This document shows, one piece after another, positions 1 to 9,670 of a stretch of DNA of 24,725 nucleotides. The notes below the pieces were generated by a model that saw nothing but the letters and a program-made list of their open reading frames with translations, did not search any database and had not been told where the DNA came from. Source of the DNA: Tubiluchus corallicola (taxonomy: Eukaryota; Priapulida; Priapulimorpha; Priapulimorphida; Tubiluchidae). The stretch covers positions 1-24,725 of the forward strand of contig JAQGDQ010001809.1 of the NCBI GenBank assembly GCA_030141605.1. The letters run 5' to 3'. A program made the position numbers and the translations under genes. The stretch's first letter is position 1, and each line of letters begins with the position of its first letter.

Positions 1-996
1 TAGTTTGAAAAAGTGATCAAAGCAGTCATAGCACACTCTTCAGTACCTGAGCAAAAGTATATATTACCATAATTATCTGGTCAATATGATTAATAATATA
101 TCAATTATTAATAGTTATTAATAATATTAATTAATGTCGTGTAAAATTTGAAAAAGTGATCAAAGCAGTCATAGCACACTCTTCACTACCTGAGTAAAAG
201 TATAAATTACCATAATTATCTGGTCAATATGATTAATAATATATCAGTTATTAATAGTTATTAATAATATTAATTAATGTCGTGTAAAATTTGAAAAAGT
301 GATCAAAGCAGTCATAGCACACTCTTCACTACCTGAGTAAAATTACCATAATTATCATGTCAATATGATTAATAATATATCGATTATTAATTATTAATAG
401 TTATTAATAATATTAATTAATGTCGTGTAAAGTTTGAAAAAGTGATCAAAGCAGTCATAGCACACTCTTCAGTACCTGAGCAAAAGTATATATTACCATA
501 ATTATCTGGTCAATATGATTAATAACATATCAATTATTAATAGTTATTAATAATATTAATTAATGTCGTGTAAAATTTGAAAAAGTGATCAAAGCAGTCA
601 TAGCACACTCTTCACTACCTGAGTAAAATTACCATAATTATCATGTCAATATGATTAATAATATATCGATTATTAATTATTAATAGTTATTAATAATATT
701 AATTAATGTCGTGTAAAGTTTGAAAAAGTGATCAAAGCAGTCATAGCACACTCTTCAGTACCTGAGTAAAAGTATAAATTACCATAATTATCTGGTCAAT
801 ATGATTAATAATATATCAATTATTAATAGTTATTAATAATATTAATTAATGTCGTGTAAAATTTGAAAAAGTGATCAAAGCAGCCATAGCACACTCTTCA
901 CTACCTGAGTAAAATTACCATAATTATCATGTCAATATGATTAATAATATATCGATTATTAATTATTAATAGTAATTAATAATATTAATTAATGTC
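1..996. repeat. Tandem array, 143-bp unit, about 7 copies
   Basis: Units begin with tttgaaaaagtgatcaaagc at 4, 147, 290, 433, 576, 719 and 862, exactly 143 bp apart. The array probably continues left of the window. Two subtypes interleave. One has a longer aaagtat(a/t)aattacc segment. The other has a shorter aaaattacc segment, atcatgtc, and an extra attattaattatt block that restores the 143-bp length. The second half of each unit is almost pure A/T. It lies upstream of the first visible TRPA1 exon, so it is probably intronic. No coding potential is seen. Confidence 0.95.
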
Positions 997-1212
997 AATG
1001 TGTTTTTGGTGAATCAGTGGTGCATGATGGGACGGTGACGCAGTGCCGTTTTACACGTGACTTGAACATCTTAAATTATTAAGATTTTGTTTTCTTTTCA
1101 AACTACATAAGTCTTTTAAGCATGTAAGCCTAGTGCTGAGTAATGTAACCTTGTTTGGAAAGCTTTTGTGACATACTTCAAAATCTCCTTCTCTTCTGCT
1201 TTAATTGTTGCA
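997..1212. other. Unique spacer between two arrays
   Basis: About 215 bp of non-repetitive sequence separates the 143-bp and 50-bp arrays. No exon, RNA gene or mobile element is recognisable. Confidence 0.5.
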
Positions 1213-2364
1213 AATGTGAAAGTGCTTTTACGTACAAAAACTGTGACTTATCATGACTTTGGGATGTGAAAGTGCTTTTATGTACAAAAACTGTGACTTA
1301 TCATGACTTTGGGATGTGAAAGTGCTTTTATGTACAAAAACTGTGACTTATCATAACTTTGGGATGTGAAAGTGCTTTTATGTACAAAAACTGTGACTTA
1401 TCGTGACTTTGGGATGTGAAAGTGCTTTTATGTACAAAAACTGTGACTTATCGTGACTTTGGGATGTGAAAGTGCTTTTATGTACAAAAACTGTGACTTA
1501 TCGCAACTTTGGGATGTGAAAGTGCTTTTATGTACAAAAACTGTGACTTATCACGACTTTGGGATGTGAGTGCTTTTATGTACAATAGCTGTGACTTATC
1601 ACGACTTTGGGATGTGAAAGTGCTCTTATGTACAAAAGCTTTGACTTATCACGACTTTGGGATGTGAAAGTGCTTTTATGTACAAAAACTGTGACTTGTC
1701 GCGACTTTGGGATGTGAAAGTGCTTTTATGTACAAAAGCTGTGACTTATCACGACTTTGGGATGTGAAAGTGCTTTTATGTACAAAAGCTGTGACGTATC
1801 ACGACTTTGGGATGTGAAAGTGCTTTTATGTACAAAAGCTGTGACTTATCACGACTTTGGGATGTGAAAGTGCTTTTATGTACAAAAGCTGTGACTTATC
1901 ACGACTTTGGGATGTGAAAGTGCTTTTATGTACAAAAGCTGTGACTTATCACGACTTTGGGATGTGAACGTGGTTTTATGTACAAAAGCTGTGACTTATC
2001 ACGACTTTGGGATGTGAAAGTGCTCTTATGTACAAAAGCTGTGACGTATCACGACTTTGGGATGTGAAGGTGCTTTTATGTACTAAAGCTGTGACTTATC
2101 ACGACTTTGGTATGTGAAAGTGCTCTTATGTACAAAAGCTGTGACGTATCACGACTTTGGGATGTGAAAGTGCTTTTATGTACAAAAGCTGTGACTTATC
2201 ACGACTTTGGGATGTGAAAGTGCTCTTATGTACAAAAGCTGTGACTTATCACGACTTTGGGATGTGAACGTGGTTTTATGTACAAAAACTGTGACTTATC
2301 GTGACTTTGGGATGTGAAAGTGCTTTTATGTACAAAAGCTGTGACTTATCACGACTTTGTGAAC
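1213..2364. repeat. Tandem array, 50-bp unit, about 23 copies
   Basis: The unit begins gggatgtgaaagtgctttta and repeats every 50 bp, with one 48-bp unit near 1561. Copies in the left part read tacaaaaactgtgac, while most copies in the rest read tacaaaagctgtgac. Occasional variants such as gaacgtggtttta and gtgacgtatc recur in non-adjacent units, as expected from unequal exchange or conversion. There are no unique spacers, so this is not a CRISPR-like layout. Confidence 0.95.
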
Positions 2365-2710
2365 GATGATTTCATTCAGCGGCAGCATCTACTAGATACA
2401 GAACGTTTTCAGCCAAAGGAAATACCTTGGAGAGTTTGATAGATGAAACTGCTCAGAAGCTTTTTTCAGCCAGTCACCCTTCAATTTACTAATTAGGTCT
2501 AGCAGTGCTTAACTTCGATCGCTAAATGTACACAGTGCCCTCTCAGTTATTCCATCCATCAGGTATAAAAACAGTATATTTTTGTTGGACAACTTGCAAA
2601 GTAAAACCAAAACATTGTTTGAATACTTTTTTAACGATCTTAATTAAGATGCAATTAATTAATGTAAAATGGACGTTTAGCTGCAAAATAAATAACATTT
2701 CTTTTTACAG
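2365..2710 (+). other. Intron sequence before first visible TRPA1 exon
   Basis: No exon could be supported here. An open stretch follows the 50-bp array (about 2360-2438) but has no resemblance to the pre-S1 part of TRPA1 and ends at a stop. The stretch closes with a pyrimidine-rich acceptor, ctttttacag, at 2701-2710. Confidence 0.5.
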
Positions 2711-2861
2711 GAACACATATGGTGTATATCTGCATTTTCTCAATCTTGGATTGTACGTACTGTTCCTAGCAATGCTTACATTGTTTGCAACAGTGCGGGA
2801 CCCAATGGACCACATTCATAGACATCAAGATCATTACGAGGACGAGGATCATTACTTGCAA
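2711..2861 (+). CDS. TRPA1: TRPA1 exon: S1 and acidic/His-rich S1-S2 loop
   Basis: This exon of a TRPA1-type cation channel starts after ctttttacag with the third base of a split codon and ends at a codon boundary before gtgagt. It gives 50 full codons. NTYGVYLHFLNLGLYVLFLA begins the S1 membrane helix after the pre-S1 region. The loop that follows is rich in His, Asp and Glu (HIHRHQDHYEDEDH). TRPA1 channels are tetrameric plasma-membrane Ca2+-permeable channels opened by irritants, heat or light-driven signals depending on the species. The next exon in phase is almost 7 kb downstream because a retrotransposon sits in between. The 16-ankyrin-repeat N terminus typical of the family must be encoded outside the window. 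Confidence 0.88.
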
Positions 2862-3874
2862 GTGAGTGATTGTGAAATCGTACTGTGAAGCATTGTGACA
2901 TGCATTGCCTTTGTGTTTATCAGATTCATTGTGGTAGCTTTCTGTTTAGACTGTTCCGTAAATCCATGTTAGCTTGTTGCACTTACACACATTTTTTGTT
3001 TCTTACTAACAATGTGTTGTCCTATTTTGAATGTTCATTTTGTTATTACTAATGTAAAGGTTCATATTGTTCAAACCGTCTTTTGTAGAAGTGAACTATT
3101 AACAGCAGTGTAGACAAATGCAAAAGTATTTAGCTGTATGAATGCCCCTGTGTTCATAGGCTTATGCTAATATGAATGTTCAGTGCATCATGTTCATGCT
3201 GATCTGAATGGCTCGTGTTCATTCTAATACGAACATTTATTATGTGATGTGTTATCTATGCAACAATTTTTTGTATTTTGTGTTCGTATTAATGTTCATC
3301 ATGTTTATTTGTTGTTTTCACACATAAACTGGATTAAATCGTAACTGTAAAGTGAATTTTGGTGCTCGTATCTTATTATTTATATCAAATCTCCAGTGAA
3401 ATTTGGTATACTGAATTCTTTATTTTGCCAGTGAAATGTCTGCATTTGTTTGGAAGTGGTGCTGACAAGTTATCCTTAAAAGCTTTTTTAAGATACTGTA
3501 GTTTTATCTCAGATGTATACACTGAAAGGCGTCAATCAGAATTTGCCGATTGTCCATATTTACCAATACTAAGCTAATACAGCAGTCGCCGTGCGTTAGA
3601 CTCACGATAATGTAGAATCAATCGCTTAAAAACATGTAGTACGGGCAGCTCTTATACAAAAATATATAAAAGCTCTCGGCAACTGCCTCAAATAACTCCG
3701 CATAATTGAGCTTTTACTATTTTTATGTCATCTTACTTCGCTTTTGTGCACTATAGTGTCACACGTTGCTTGGTTTGCACTGACGTAATGATGTAAACAA
3801 AGTGACGGCGCGCCAACTAGCGGTCAGCTCGCGAAACAACGGACTTTTCAACAAATAATTAGAGTTTGCACGGA
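2862..3874 (+). other. Intron sequence left of the retrotransposon
   Basis: This is the first 1 kb of the S1-S2 intron. It contains several loosely repeated gttcat/gaacat words and an 11-bp inverted repeat (about 3225-3235 with 3281-3291). Near 3798-3850 there is a short GC-rich patch including an 8-bp palindrome, ggcgcgcc. Open frames such as 3359-3577 lack splice context and similarity, and are taken as chance. Confidence 0.5.
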
Positions 3875-3879
3875 AACAT
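3875..3879. repeat. Target site duplication, left copy (AACAT)
   Basis: AACAT directly precedes the 5' LTR and is repeated directly after the 3' LTR at 8749-8753. A perfect 5-bp duplication is typical for Ty3/gypsy integrase and fixes the element borders. Confidence 0.93.
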
Positions 3880-4078
3880 TGTTGTGTTTCGTTTCATATT
3901 TTACGGCAAGCAACGCATATTTTTATAAGTGATATAATGCAAAAGATTTCGGGCATTGCGTGCTTTTTGTCAGAGTTTCAGTTGACCTTTTTCGTTGGCA
4001 AAACTTGAATAAAGTTGTATTTTTCTATTAAGTTAAAGCAATCTACTCGTTATCTTAATTATACCCTAGAACTCGTCA
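3880..4078 (+). repeat. 5' LTR, 199 bp
   Basis: It starts TGTTGTG and ends CGTCA. It differs from the 3' LTR by one base in a T-run (5 versus 6 T) and one substitution (ttctatta versus ttctgtta). It contains an AT-rich TATA-like stretch (tttttataagtgatata) and a polyadenylation signal AATAAA at 4008-4013 followed by a T-rich segment. Confidence 0.96.
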
Positions 4079-4083
4079 TTTTG

Positions 4084-4094
4084 TGGCGACGAGG
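4084..4094 (+). promoter_or_regulatory. Primer binding site, tRNA-Ser type
   Basis: TGGCGACGAGG starts 5 bases after the 5' LTR. Its complement fits the CCA-tailed 3' end of animal tRNA-Ser(GCT), which ends CCTCGTCG before CCA. The match covers 11 bases, then stops. Serine tRNA priming is known for Mag-like Ty3/gypsy elements. Confidence 0.75.
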
Positions 4095-4103
4095 TAAACT
4101 AGT

Positions 4104-4940
4104 ATGGATCACGAGAATCTACCGCCATTTATGCAAGAACCTCACGATTCTGCAGCAGCGCGATGGGACAGGTGGCTTCGCAGATTTAATAATTTCGTCT
4201 TAGCGAAAGGCATTGAAAATGATGTCAGGAAAAAGGCGATGCTTCTCCACTACGCAGGGGAGGAGGTTTTCGAACTAAGTGAGTCACTGGGGATAGTTGA
4301 GAATACGAGTTTTGCTGACACTTCACGTCTGCTAACAGAGTACTATGCACCACAGCGTAATGTGGAGTATGAAGTGTTTGTATTTCGTCAAACTGTCCAA
4401 TCAGCAAATGAGTCACTGGATAAATTTCACGCGAGACTAAAATTACTTGCAAAGAATTGTAACTTTAATGACGCTGATAGAGAAATTTAATCACAGATAA
4501 TTCAAAAAAGTCAGTTGCCGAAAGTCAGACAGAAGGGTCTAACAGAACCTAATATGACTTTAGCTGATTTGCTCAAATTTGGCCGCACTTTGGAAGCGAC
4601 AGAACTACAGAGTAAAGCAATGGTAGCCAGTGCTAGTGATGCGAAACCGGTGCATAAAATACAGTATGCTAAATCTACTGCACGTAAACGTACTGATTAC
4701 AAAGCTGTTAATCCGCAACGTTGGCAACAACGCAGTAAGACTGTCGTGCAGAAAAGGGATTCGGTTAAATTTAGTGCACATGCTCAACAGTGTAATGGTT
4801 GTGGTGCAGCCAGACATGCAAAACGAGATCAAGAATGTCCTGCATGGGGTAAGCAGTGTCATAAATGTCAGCGGAAAAATCACTTCGCTAATGTATGTCG
4901 TCAGTCACTTCCGTCAAAATCCTGTGTTGCGCAAGCTAAT
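4104..4940 (+). pseudogene. gag: Retrotransposon Gag, interrupted by a stop
   Basis: The frame opens with ATG at 4104 (MDHENLPPFMQEP), 10 bases after the primer site. The capsid-like part includes the ERxxxFxxRxQ-like segment VFVFRQTVQSANESLDKF. An in-frame TAA at 4488-4490 ends the frame after 128 codons, and the same frame resumes at once and stays open to 6968. Two zinc knuckles follow: an atypical one starting at 4791 (CNGCGAARH, then a Cys six residues later) and a canonical CX2CX4HX4C starting at 4857 (CHKCQRKNHFANVC). In the family Gag packages the element RNA into virus-like particles. There is no separate stop between gag and pol, so the original was probably one polyprotein. Confidence 0.9.
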
Positions 4941-6971
4941 GAAGTCGCAATTGTTAGTGATAGTGAACAACCTGTACAGCATGTTTCAAGTGATGGCTAC
5001 ATTGAGAGTTTGTTTAAGACTGAACCTAATAAGCATGTGCAACCATTTAAATGTGCCTTAACTATTAATGGCATCGACACGTCATTGGAAATCGATACAG
5101 GTGCAGCATCGACCTTGATTAGCTCAACTGAATTTGCTAAATTGCAGCGAGGTAAGCATTCACTACAGCTGTCTAATGCAAACGTGCCCACACTTCGTAC
5201 TTACTCAGGGGAACTTATTCGACCGCAGGGTAAAGTACTAGTTGATGTGTGTTGTAATGAACAACAAGTGACATTGCCAATGTTAGTTGTGCCAGGATCT
5301 GGACCTAGTTTGCTTGGTCGTGATTGGTTAACAGTTCTTAAGTTAAATTGGAGTGATGTACGGAAGATGTCCACACATGATTGTATTATGCGTTATCAAG
5401 ATGTTTTTAAAGAAGGACTTGGTAAATTAGAGAGCATTACTGCTAAATTTATTGTGGATGAATCAGTCAAACCTCGTTATTGTAAACCGAGACCGCTTCC
5501 TCTAGCATTAAAAGAGAAAGTTGAACAGGAACTGGGGAGACTGGTAAATGAAGGTGTTCTTCGACCAGTGACCCATTCGGATTACGCTGCGCCGATTGTG
5601 CCCGTGCTGAAAAATTCGGGAGCTGTCAGAATTTGTGGAGATTTTAAACTAACAATTAACCAAGCTGTAAAGGTTGATGGATATCCTATTCCTAGTGTTG
5701 AGGATTCATATGCAAAGATTGCAGGGGGTGTCTTATACACAAAACTAGATCTTAGCCATGCATATGAACAGGTGGTTTTAGATGAAGAATCGCAAAAGCT
5801 CACTGCTATCAACACGCACAAGGGTTTGTTTGTTTTTACGAGGCTTCCGTATGGTGTTTCAGCTAGTCCAGCGATTTTTCAACGCGTTATGGAACAGGTA
5901 CTGCAAGGAATTGACATGATTGCTATTTATTTTGATGATATTTTAATTACAGGTCGCACTAGGGAAGAGCATGATTGGAATCTTGAATTAGTCTTACAGA
6001 AACTACATGAAGTTGGCTTAAGACTGAAAAAGGAAAAATGCCTTTTCCGCATGAAGTCTTGCACTTACCTTGGTTATGTCATTGATGCTGAAGGGATCCA
6101 TCCTACTGCAGAAAAGGTTATGGCATTGAGACAAGCACCGGCACCACAGAATTTGACAGAACTTCGTAGTTATTTGGGTCTGTTGAATTATTACCATAAG
6201 TTTTTGAGAAATTCTAGCAGTGTTTTAGCTCCACTGCATGAACTTTTGCGCAAAGACGTCAAGTGGTCCTGGGGCCCATGCCAGCAGAAGGCATTTGAAG
6301 ATTCAAAACAATTATTAGAATCATCACAGGTGTTGGTTCACTATAATCCATCGTTGCCTCTTGTTTTAAATTGTGATGCTTCACCATATGGTATAGCAGC
6401 AGTCCTTTCACATCGTATGCCGGATGGTAGTGACCGACCAGTCAGTTTTACATCAAGAACGTTGTCTGCCGCGGAGAAGAATTATGCACACTTGGAAAGA
6501 GAAGGTCTGGCACTAGTTTTTGGAGTGACCAAATTTCATAAGTTCCTCTATGGACGTGACTTCGAAATCTCTACTGATCATAAACCGTTATTAGGTTTAC
6601 TGGGTGAGGATCGTCAGATTTCGGCCATGGCTAGCGGTCGTATTCAGCGTTGGGCGCTCACACTATCTAATTATCAGTACCATCTCAAATTCAAGTCGGG
6701 TACTCAGAATGCAAATGCGGATGGCCTAAGTAGATTACCATCTTCAAGAACTGTGGGTGAAGTTCCAGTGCCACAGGAAATGATATTGGCTTTGTCCACT
6801 ATCGACAGCACGCCGGTGACATCCACAAATGTTCGCAATTGGACGGCAAAAGATCCAATTTTATCCCAAGTTTTACGCTTTACACTGCAAGGATGGCCAG
6901 CTGGGATAGCTCGCAGTCATCTCTGGTGGCCTGGTTTGGATTCAGAAATTGAAAGCAAGGTTCGCAGTTGA
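4941..6971 (+). pseudogene. pol: Retrotransposon Pol: protease, RT, RNase H
   Basis: This is in frame with the preceding Gag. The aspartic protease has DTGA at 5094-5105 (context LEIDTGAASTLIS) and the flap-side LLGRDWL further on. Reverse transcriptase has the palm motifs LDLSHAYEQV, LPYGVSASPAIF and catalytic YFDD at 5928-5939. RNase H shows CDASPYG (Asp codon at 6375), an EREGLAL segment and TDHKPL, matching the D-E-D active site. These three domains look intact. After a tether (NANADGLSRLP) the chain runs into the integrase N terminus. There, between GWP and ARSHLWWPG, about 50-60 residues usual for the family seem to be missing. The frame then stops at TGA 6969-6971. Confidence 0.92.
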
Positions 6972-8176
6972 GCTACATGTCAACAGCTTTGCAACATTCC
7001 TGGGAAGGCACAGTTACATCCGTGGGAATGGCCAGGGAAACCATGGTTTAGAATCCATGTGGATTATGCTGGTCCAGTGGAGGGCAAAATGATTTTGGTG
7101 ATCGTGGATGCACATAGTAAATACATTGAAGCTTATATTGTTTCTTCAGCAACATCTACTACAACTATTGCAAAGCTTCGCCGAGTGTTTGCTACACACG
7201 GTTTACCAGTATCATTGGTTTTAGATAATGGAAGCGTGTTCACAAGTTGTCGTGAACTGATTCAAGAGTCTGTTTATGAACAGTATAAAGTTTATAAGAC
7301 TTTAGCAACATTAGAACTTTACAGCAAGTTAGACTACCGTGAATCATTTTCTCACCTGACTAGTTTCTGACATGCATTGCCCAAGGTTTACCAGTTTCAT
7401 TGGTTTTAGATAATGGAAGCGTGTTCACAAGTGAAGAGTTCCAGAACTTTTGTAAGTGTAATGGCATTACACACATACGCAGCTCTCCATTTCATGCTGC
7501 TAGCAATGGGCTTGCGGAGAGAGCTGTTCAAACAATTAAACAGGGTATTAAGAAAACTCCTGGGTTTGATTTGGAGATGAAGTTAGTTCGGTTCCTTGCG
7601 AATTATCGATTGACACCTCAAACTACAACAGGACAATGTCCTTCAGAGTTGCTGATGAAGAGACGTCCTCGCTCGAAATTGGATTTGATTTATCCTGCAT
7701 TAGATGATAAAGTTTTGACTAAACAGTCGACATCTCAACTAGATCGTGAGACTAGAGAGTTTCATTCGGGAGATCCGGTTTGGGCAGTAAACTTTGCAGG
7801 TAAGCCCAAATGGCTTCCAGGGGTCTTGGAAGAAATGCTTGGCCCAGTTTCATTCCGTGTTCGTCTGGTAGATGGAAGAATTTGGAAAAGACATGTTGAT
7901 CATCTTCGTCAGAGATTTCCAGATGAAGCAATGTCTGATCACTCTGGGGTTTCGCTACCCACTAGTGCGGGTGAGTTTGTGAGGGTTCGTGGAAGAGAAG
8001 CTGTTCCCGTGAAAGAACCTGCATTACCAATGATAAGCGATAGTGCTCCAATATCTACCGCTGTGCAACATGAGGATTCTGAGGGTTCTTCAGAAAAGTT
8101 AGCTACCCAACAGCCAGAAACAGTTCTTCGTAGATCTGCAAGAATGGTTAAGCCTCCAGATAGACTAAATCTGTGA
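6972..8176 (+). pseudogene. pol: Retrotransposon integrase, split by stop and insertion
   Basis: The TGA at 6969 falls where the first Cys of the CxxC half of the HHCC zinc finger is expected; ATCQQ follows. The catalytic core begins with HVDYAGP (first Asp at 7062), then LVLDNGSVFTS (second Asp). Right after this, 137 foreign bases (7248-7384) intrude and a 48-bp stretch is repeated (7200-7247 and 7385-7432), shifting the frame. The first segment ends at TGA 7368-7370. In the shifted frame the core restarts at DNGSVFTSEEF and reaches SNGLAERAV with exactly 35 residues between Asp and Glu, the DDX35E spacing. A GPVSFRVRLVDGR segment near 7841-7880 is the GPY/F motif. The frame ends at TGA 8174-8176. 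No functional protein is expected. Confidence 0.93.
7200..7432 (+). repeat. 48-bp direct repeat bracketing a 137-bp insert
   Basis: Copies at 7200-7247 and 7385-7432 are identical except for one base (cagtatc versus cagtttc). They encode the segment around the second catalytic Asp. The 137 bp between them are not explained by integrase and match no family I recognise. The period of 185 bp is not a multiple of three. Confidence 0.95.
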
Positions 8177-8536
8177 TAGATTATATGTTATGGTATTGAA
8201 GCAGCCATGTAAACAAAGTTGTGAAAATCTAAGTTTGAACATTTGCTATAGCTTTGAACAATTATTTAGTTGTGTAGTTAGCCAACATTGGTTATATTGT
8301 GTATGGAACTTAAATCATTGCAGTGCACGCCTGTGTTCATTTGTGCCAAGTTAGTTTTGTTAGTCGTTTTCATATTAATGCGTTCGTATGTCTGATTGTC
8401 TTTCTGTCAGAACTATGTTTTTTTGGGCAATGTGGCATTAGGGAATTAGTCATTAATTTCTACCAATTTTCTGCATAGCTTTTTGGGTGTTTATCATTAT
8501 TACTTTAAACTAACTTACAGTAATTTTCCATCTAAA
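8177..8536 (+). other. Retrotransposon 3' untranslated region
   Basis: This non-coding internal stretch lies between the integrase stop and the polypurine tract. No env-like frame is present. Confidence 0.75.
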
Positions 8537-8537
8537 T

Positions 8538-8548
8538 GGGGAGGAATA
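8538..8548 (+). promoter_or_regulatory. Polypurine tract
   Basis: ggggaggaata lies directly against the 3' LTR start. Such a tract primes plus-strand DNA synthesis in LTR elements. Confidence 0.85.
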
Positions 8549-8748
8549 TGTTGTGTTTCGTTTCATATTTTACGGCAAGCAACGCATATTTTTATAAGTG
8601 ATATAATGCAAAAGATTTCGGGCATTGCGTGCTTTTTTGTCAGAGTTTCAGTTGACCTTTTTCGTTGGCAAAACTTGAATAAAGTTGTATTTTTCTGTTA
8701 AGTTAAAGCAATCTACTCGTTATCTTAATTATACCCTAGAACTCGTCA
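8549..8748 (+). repeat. 3' LTR, 200 bp
   Basis: It is nearly identical to the 5' LTR (one 1-base indel and one substitution). AATAAA is at 8678-8683. It is followed by the second AACAT target copy at 8749-8753. Confidence 0.96.
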
Positions 8749-8753
8749 AACAT
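8749..8753. repeat. Target site duplication, right copy (AACAT)
   Basis: It matches 3875-3879 exactly. Confidence 0.93.
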
Positions 8754-8924
8754 TTAAACACTTCAGTGCTGATACTCAGAGATAAATGCACTTGGGGCAT
8801 TGCAGTGCGTAGGAAGTCCTGGCATAAGGAGGTGAACATAATCATGTCCCTGGACGTGTGATTCATTTGATTATGATTGCGACTGCGATACTCGACTCTC
8901 TCCACCTATCGGAGGCGGGCACCT

Positions 8925-9137
8925 TTATAGGGTGCAAAGTCTATTGTTCTTTAACGCTGATCTTTTAGTTGTCTTTTCCAAGTTTATTGTCTTTATCCTG
9001 TATTCCATACATTCGTTCACTAGATTTCTAATTTCTAGCAATCCTTCCTTTTCATAGTTCATCAATACATCTGAGTTCAAAATTTTTTTCCATTCTCCAT
9101 ATCTGTAACATCTAAGCATATGTTCAGTAGTGTCACA

Positions 9138-9168
<31 letters not shown>

Positions 9169-9176
9169 CTTTTCAA
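8925..9176 (-). pseudogene. LINE-like C-terminal fragment, antisense
   Basis: An 83-codon open frame on the minus strand begins in a serine run encoded by a (GAT)n-type microsatellite (about 9137-9166). It then reads SCDTTEHMLRCYRYGEWKKI and a Glu/Lys-rich tail to a TAA. The C...TTEH..RC pattern resembles the zinc-binding segment after the reverse transcriptase of many animal LINEs, where H and C residues sit in TxEHxLxxC. No RT core is present, so at most a 5'-truncated tail is left. The sequence down to about 8754 would then be its 3' UTR. It could instead be a fragment of an unrelated gene. Confidence 0.4.
9137..9166. repeat. (GAT)n microsatellite
   Basis: About ten uninterrupted gat/atg triplets lie at the 5' side of the LINE-like minus-strand frame. 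Confidence 0.9.
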
Positions 9177-9369
9177 CGATCCAGATTTTGTCCGATTCTT
9201 CTAATATTTGTAAACCCAGCAAGGCCCAGCAAGCCGAAAAATCAGTGTATAGTTTTAGCTGGCCAATAGCTGTTAATTCTGGCAAAAACTTGTTCTTACA
9301 AATTTTTTAAATTTTGTCCTGTAATTGTGACTGATTCTAAAGGTGATTATTAGTACATTCACCAAAATT

Positions 9370-9670
9370 ATTCAGATTATTCAGCAAGTATTCATATGTT
9401 CATTCATTTTATTCAGATTATTCAGCAAGTATTTATATGTTCATTCATTTTGTTCAGATTATTCAGCAAGTATTCATATGTTCATTCATTTTATTTAGAT
9501 TATTCAGCAAGTATTTATATGTTCATTCATTTTATTCAGATTATTCAGCAAGTATTTATATGTTCATTCATTTTATTCAGATTATTCAGCAAGTATATAT
9601 TATTTACTTGTTTCATTCAGATTATTTTGCAAACATTGTTAACTTACTTTATTTACATTATTCAGCAGGT
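9370..9670 (+). repeat. 41-bp array upstream of S2 exon, exon-end-like units
   Basis: Seven units carry cagattattcagcaagta, with starts at 9373, 9414, 9455, 9496, 9537, 9578 and 9618 (periods 41, last 40). The core ttcagattattcagca is the same as the last bases of the S2 exon (9908-9923), so the unit resembles that exon end plus its donor. Overlapping frames such as 9396-9686 are open only because the array lacks stops. They are not genes. Confidence 0.9.

Larger units (their letters stand above)
3880..8748 (+). mobile_element. Ty3/gypsy LTR retrotransposon, defective, about 4.87 kb
   Basis: The element is complete at both ends: 5' LTR, primer binding site, gag-pol reading frame, polypurine tract, 3' LTR and a 5-bp target duplication. 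Domain order is Gag with zinc knuckles, aspartic protease, reverse transcriptase, RNase H and integrase with a GPY/F-type end. This order (integrase last) marks it as Ty3/gypsy rather than Ty1/copia. The tRNA-Ser-type primer site and single gag-pol frame suggest the Mag-like group, which is a tentative assignment. No env frame is seen. The coding region is broken by two in-frame stops, an apparent in-frame deletion and a 185-bp duplication/insertion. It therefore could not move on its own. It lies in the S1-S2 intron of TRPA1 in the sense direction. Confidence 0.96.

Noticed and set aside
1213-2364. Possible CRISPR-like array
   Set aside because: There are no unique spacers, the unit is a simple tandem repeat, and the window is eukaryotic.
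2360-2440. Open stretch after the 50-bp array as a pre-S1 exon
   Set aside because: There is no similarity to the TRPA1 pre-S1 region, no clear acceptor, and a stop at its end.
2526-2710. Extension of the S1 exon upstream to an ATG at 2526
   Set aside because: The open frame continues into the intron, but a good acceptor at 2710 and family similarity starting at NTYG mark the exon border.
4225-5821. Minus-strand and +1-frame ORFs inside gag-pol
   Set aside because: They are shadows of the retrotransposon reading frame and lack any family features.
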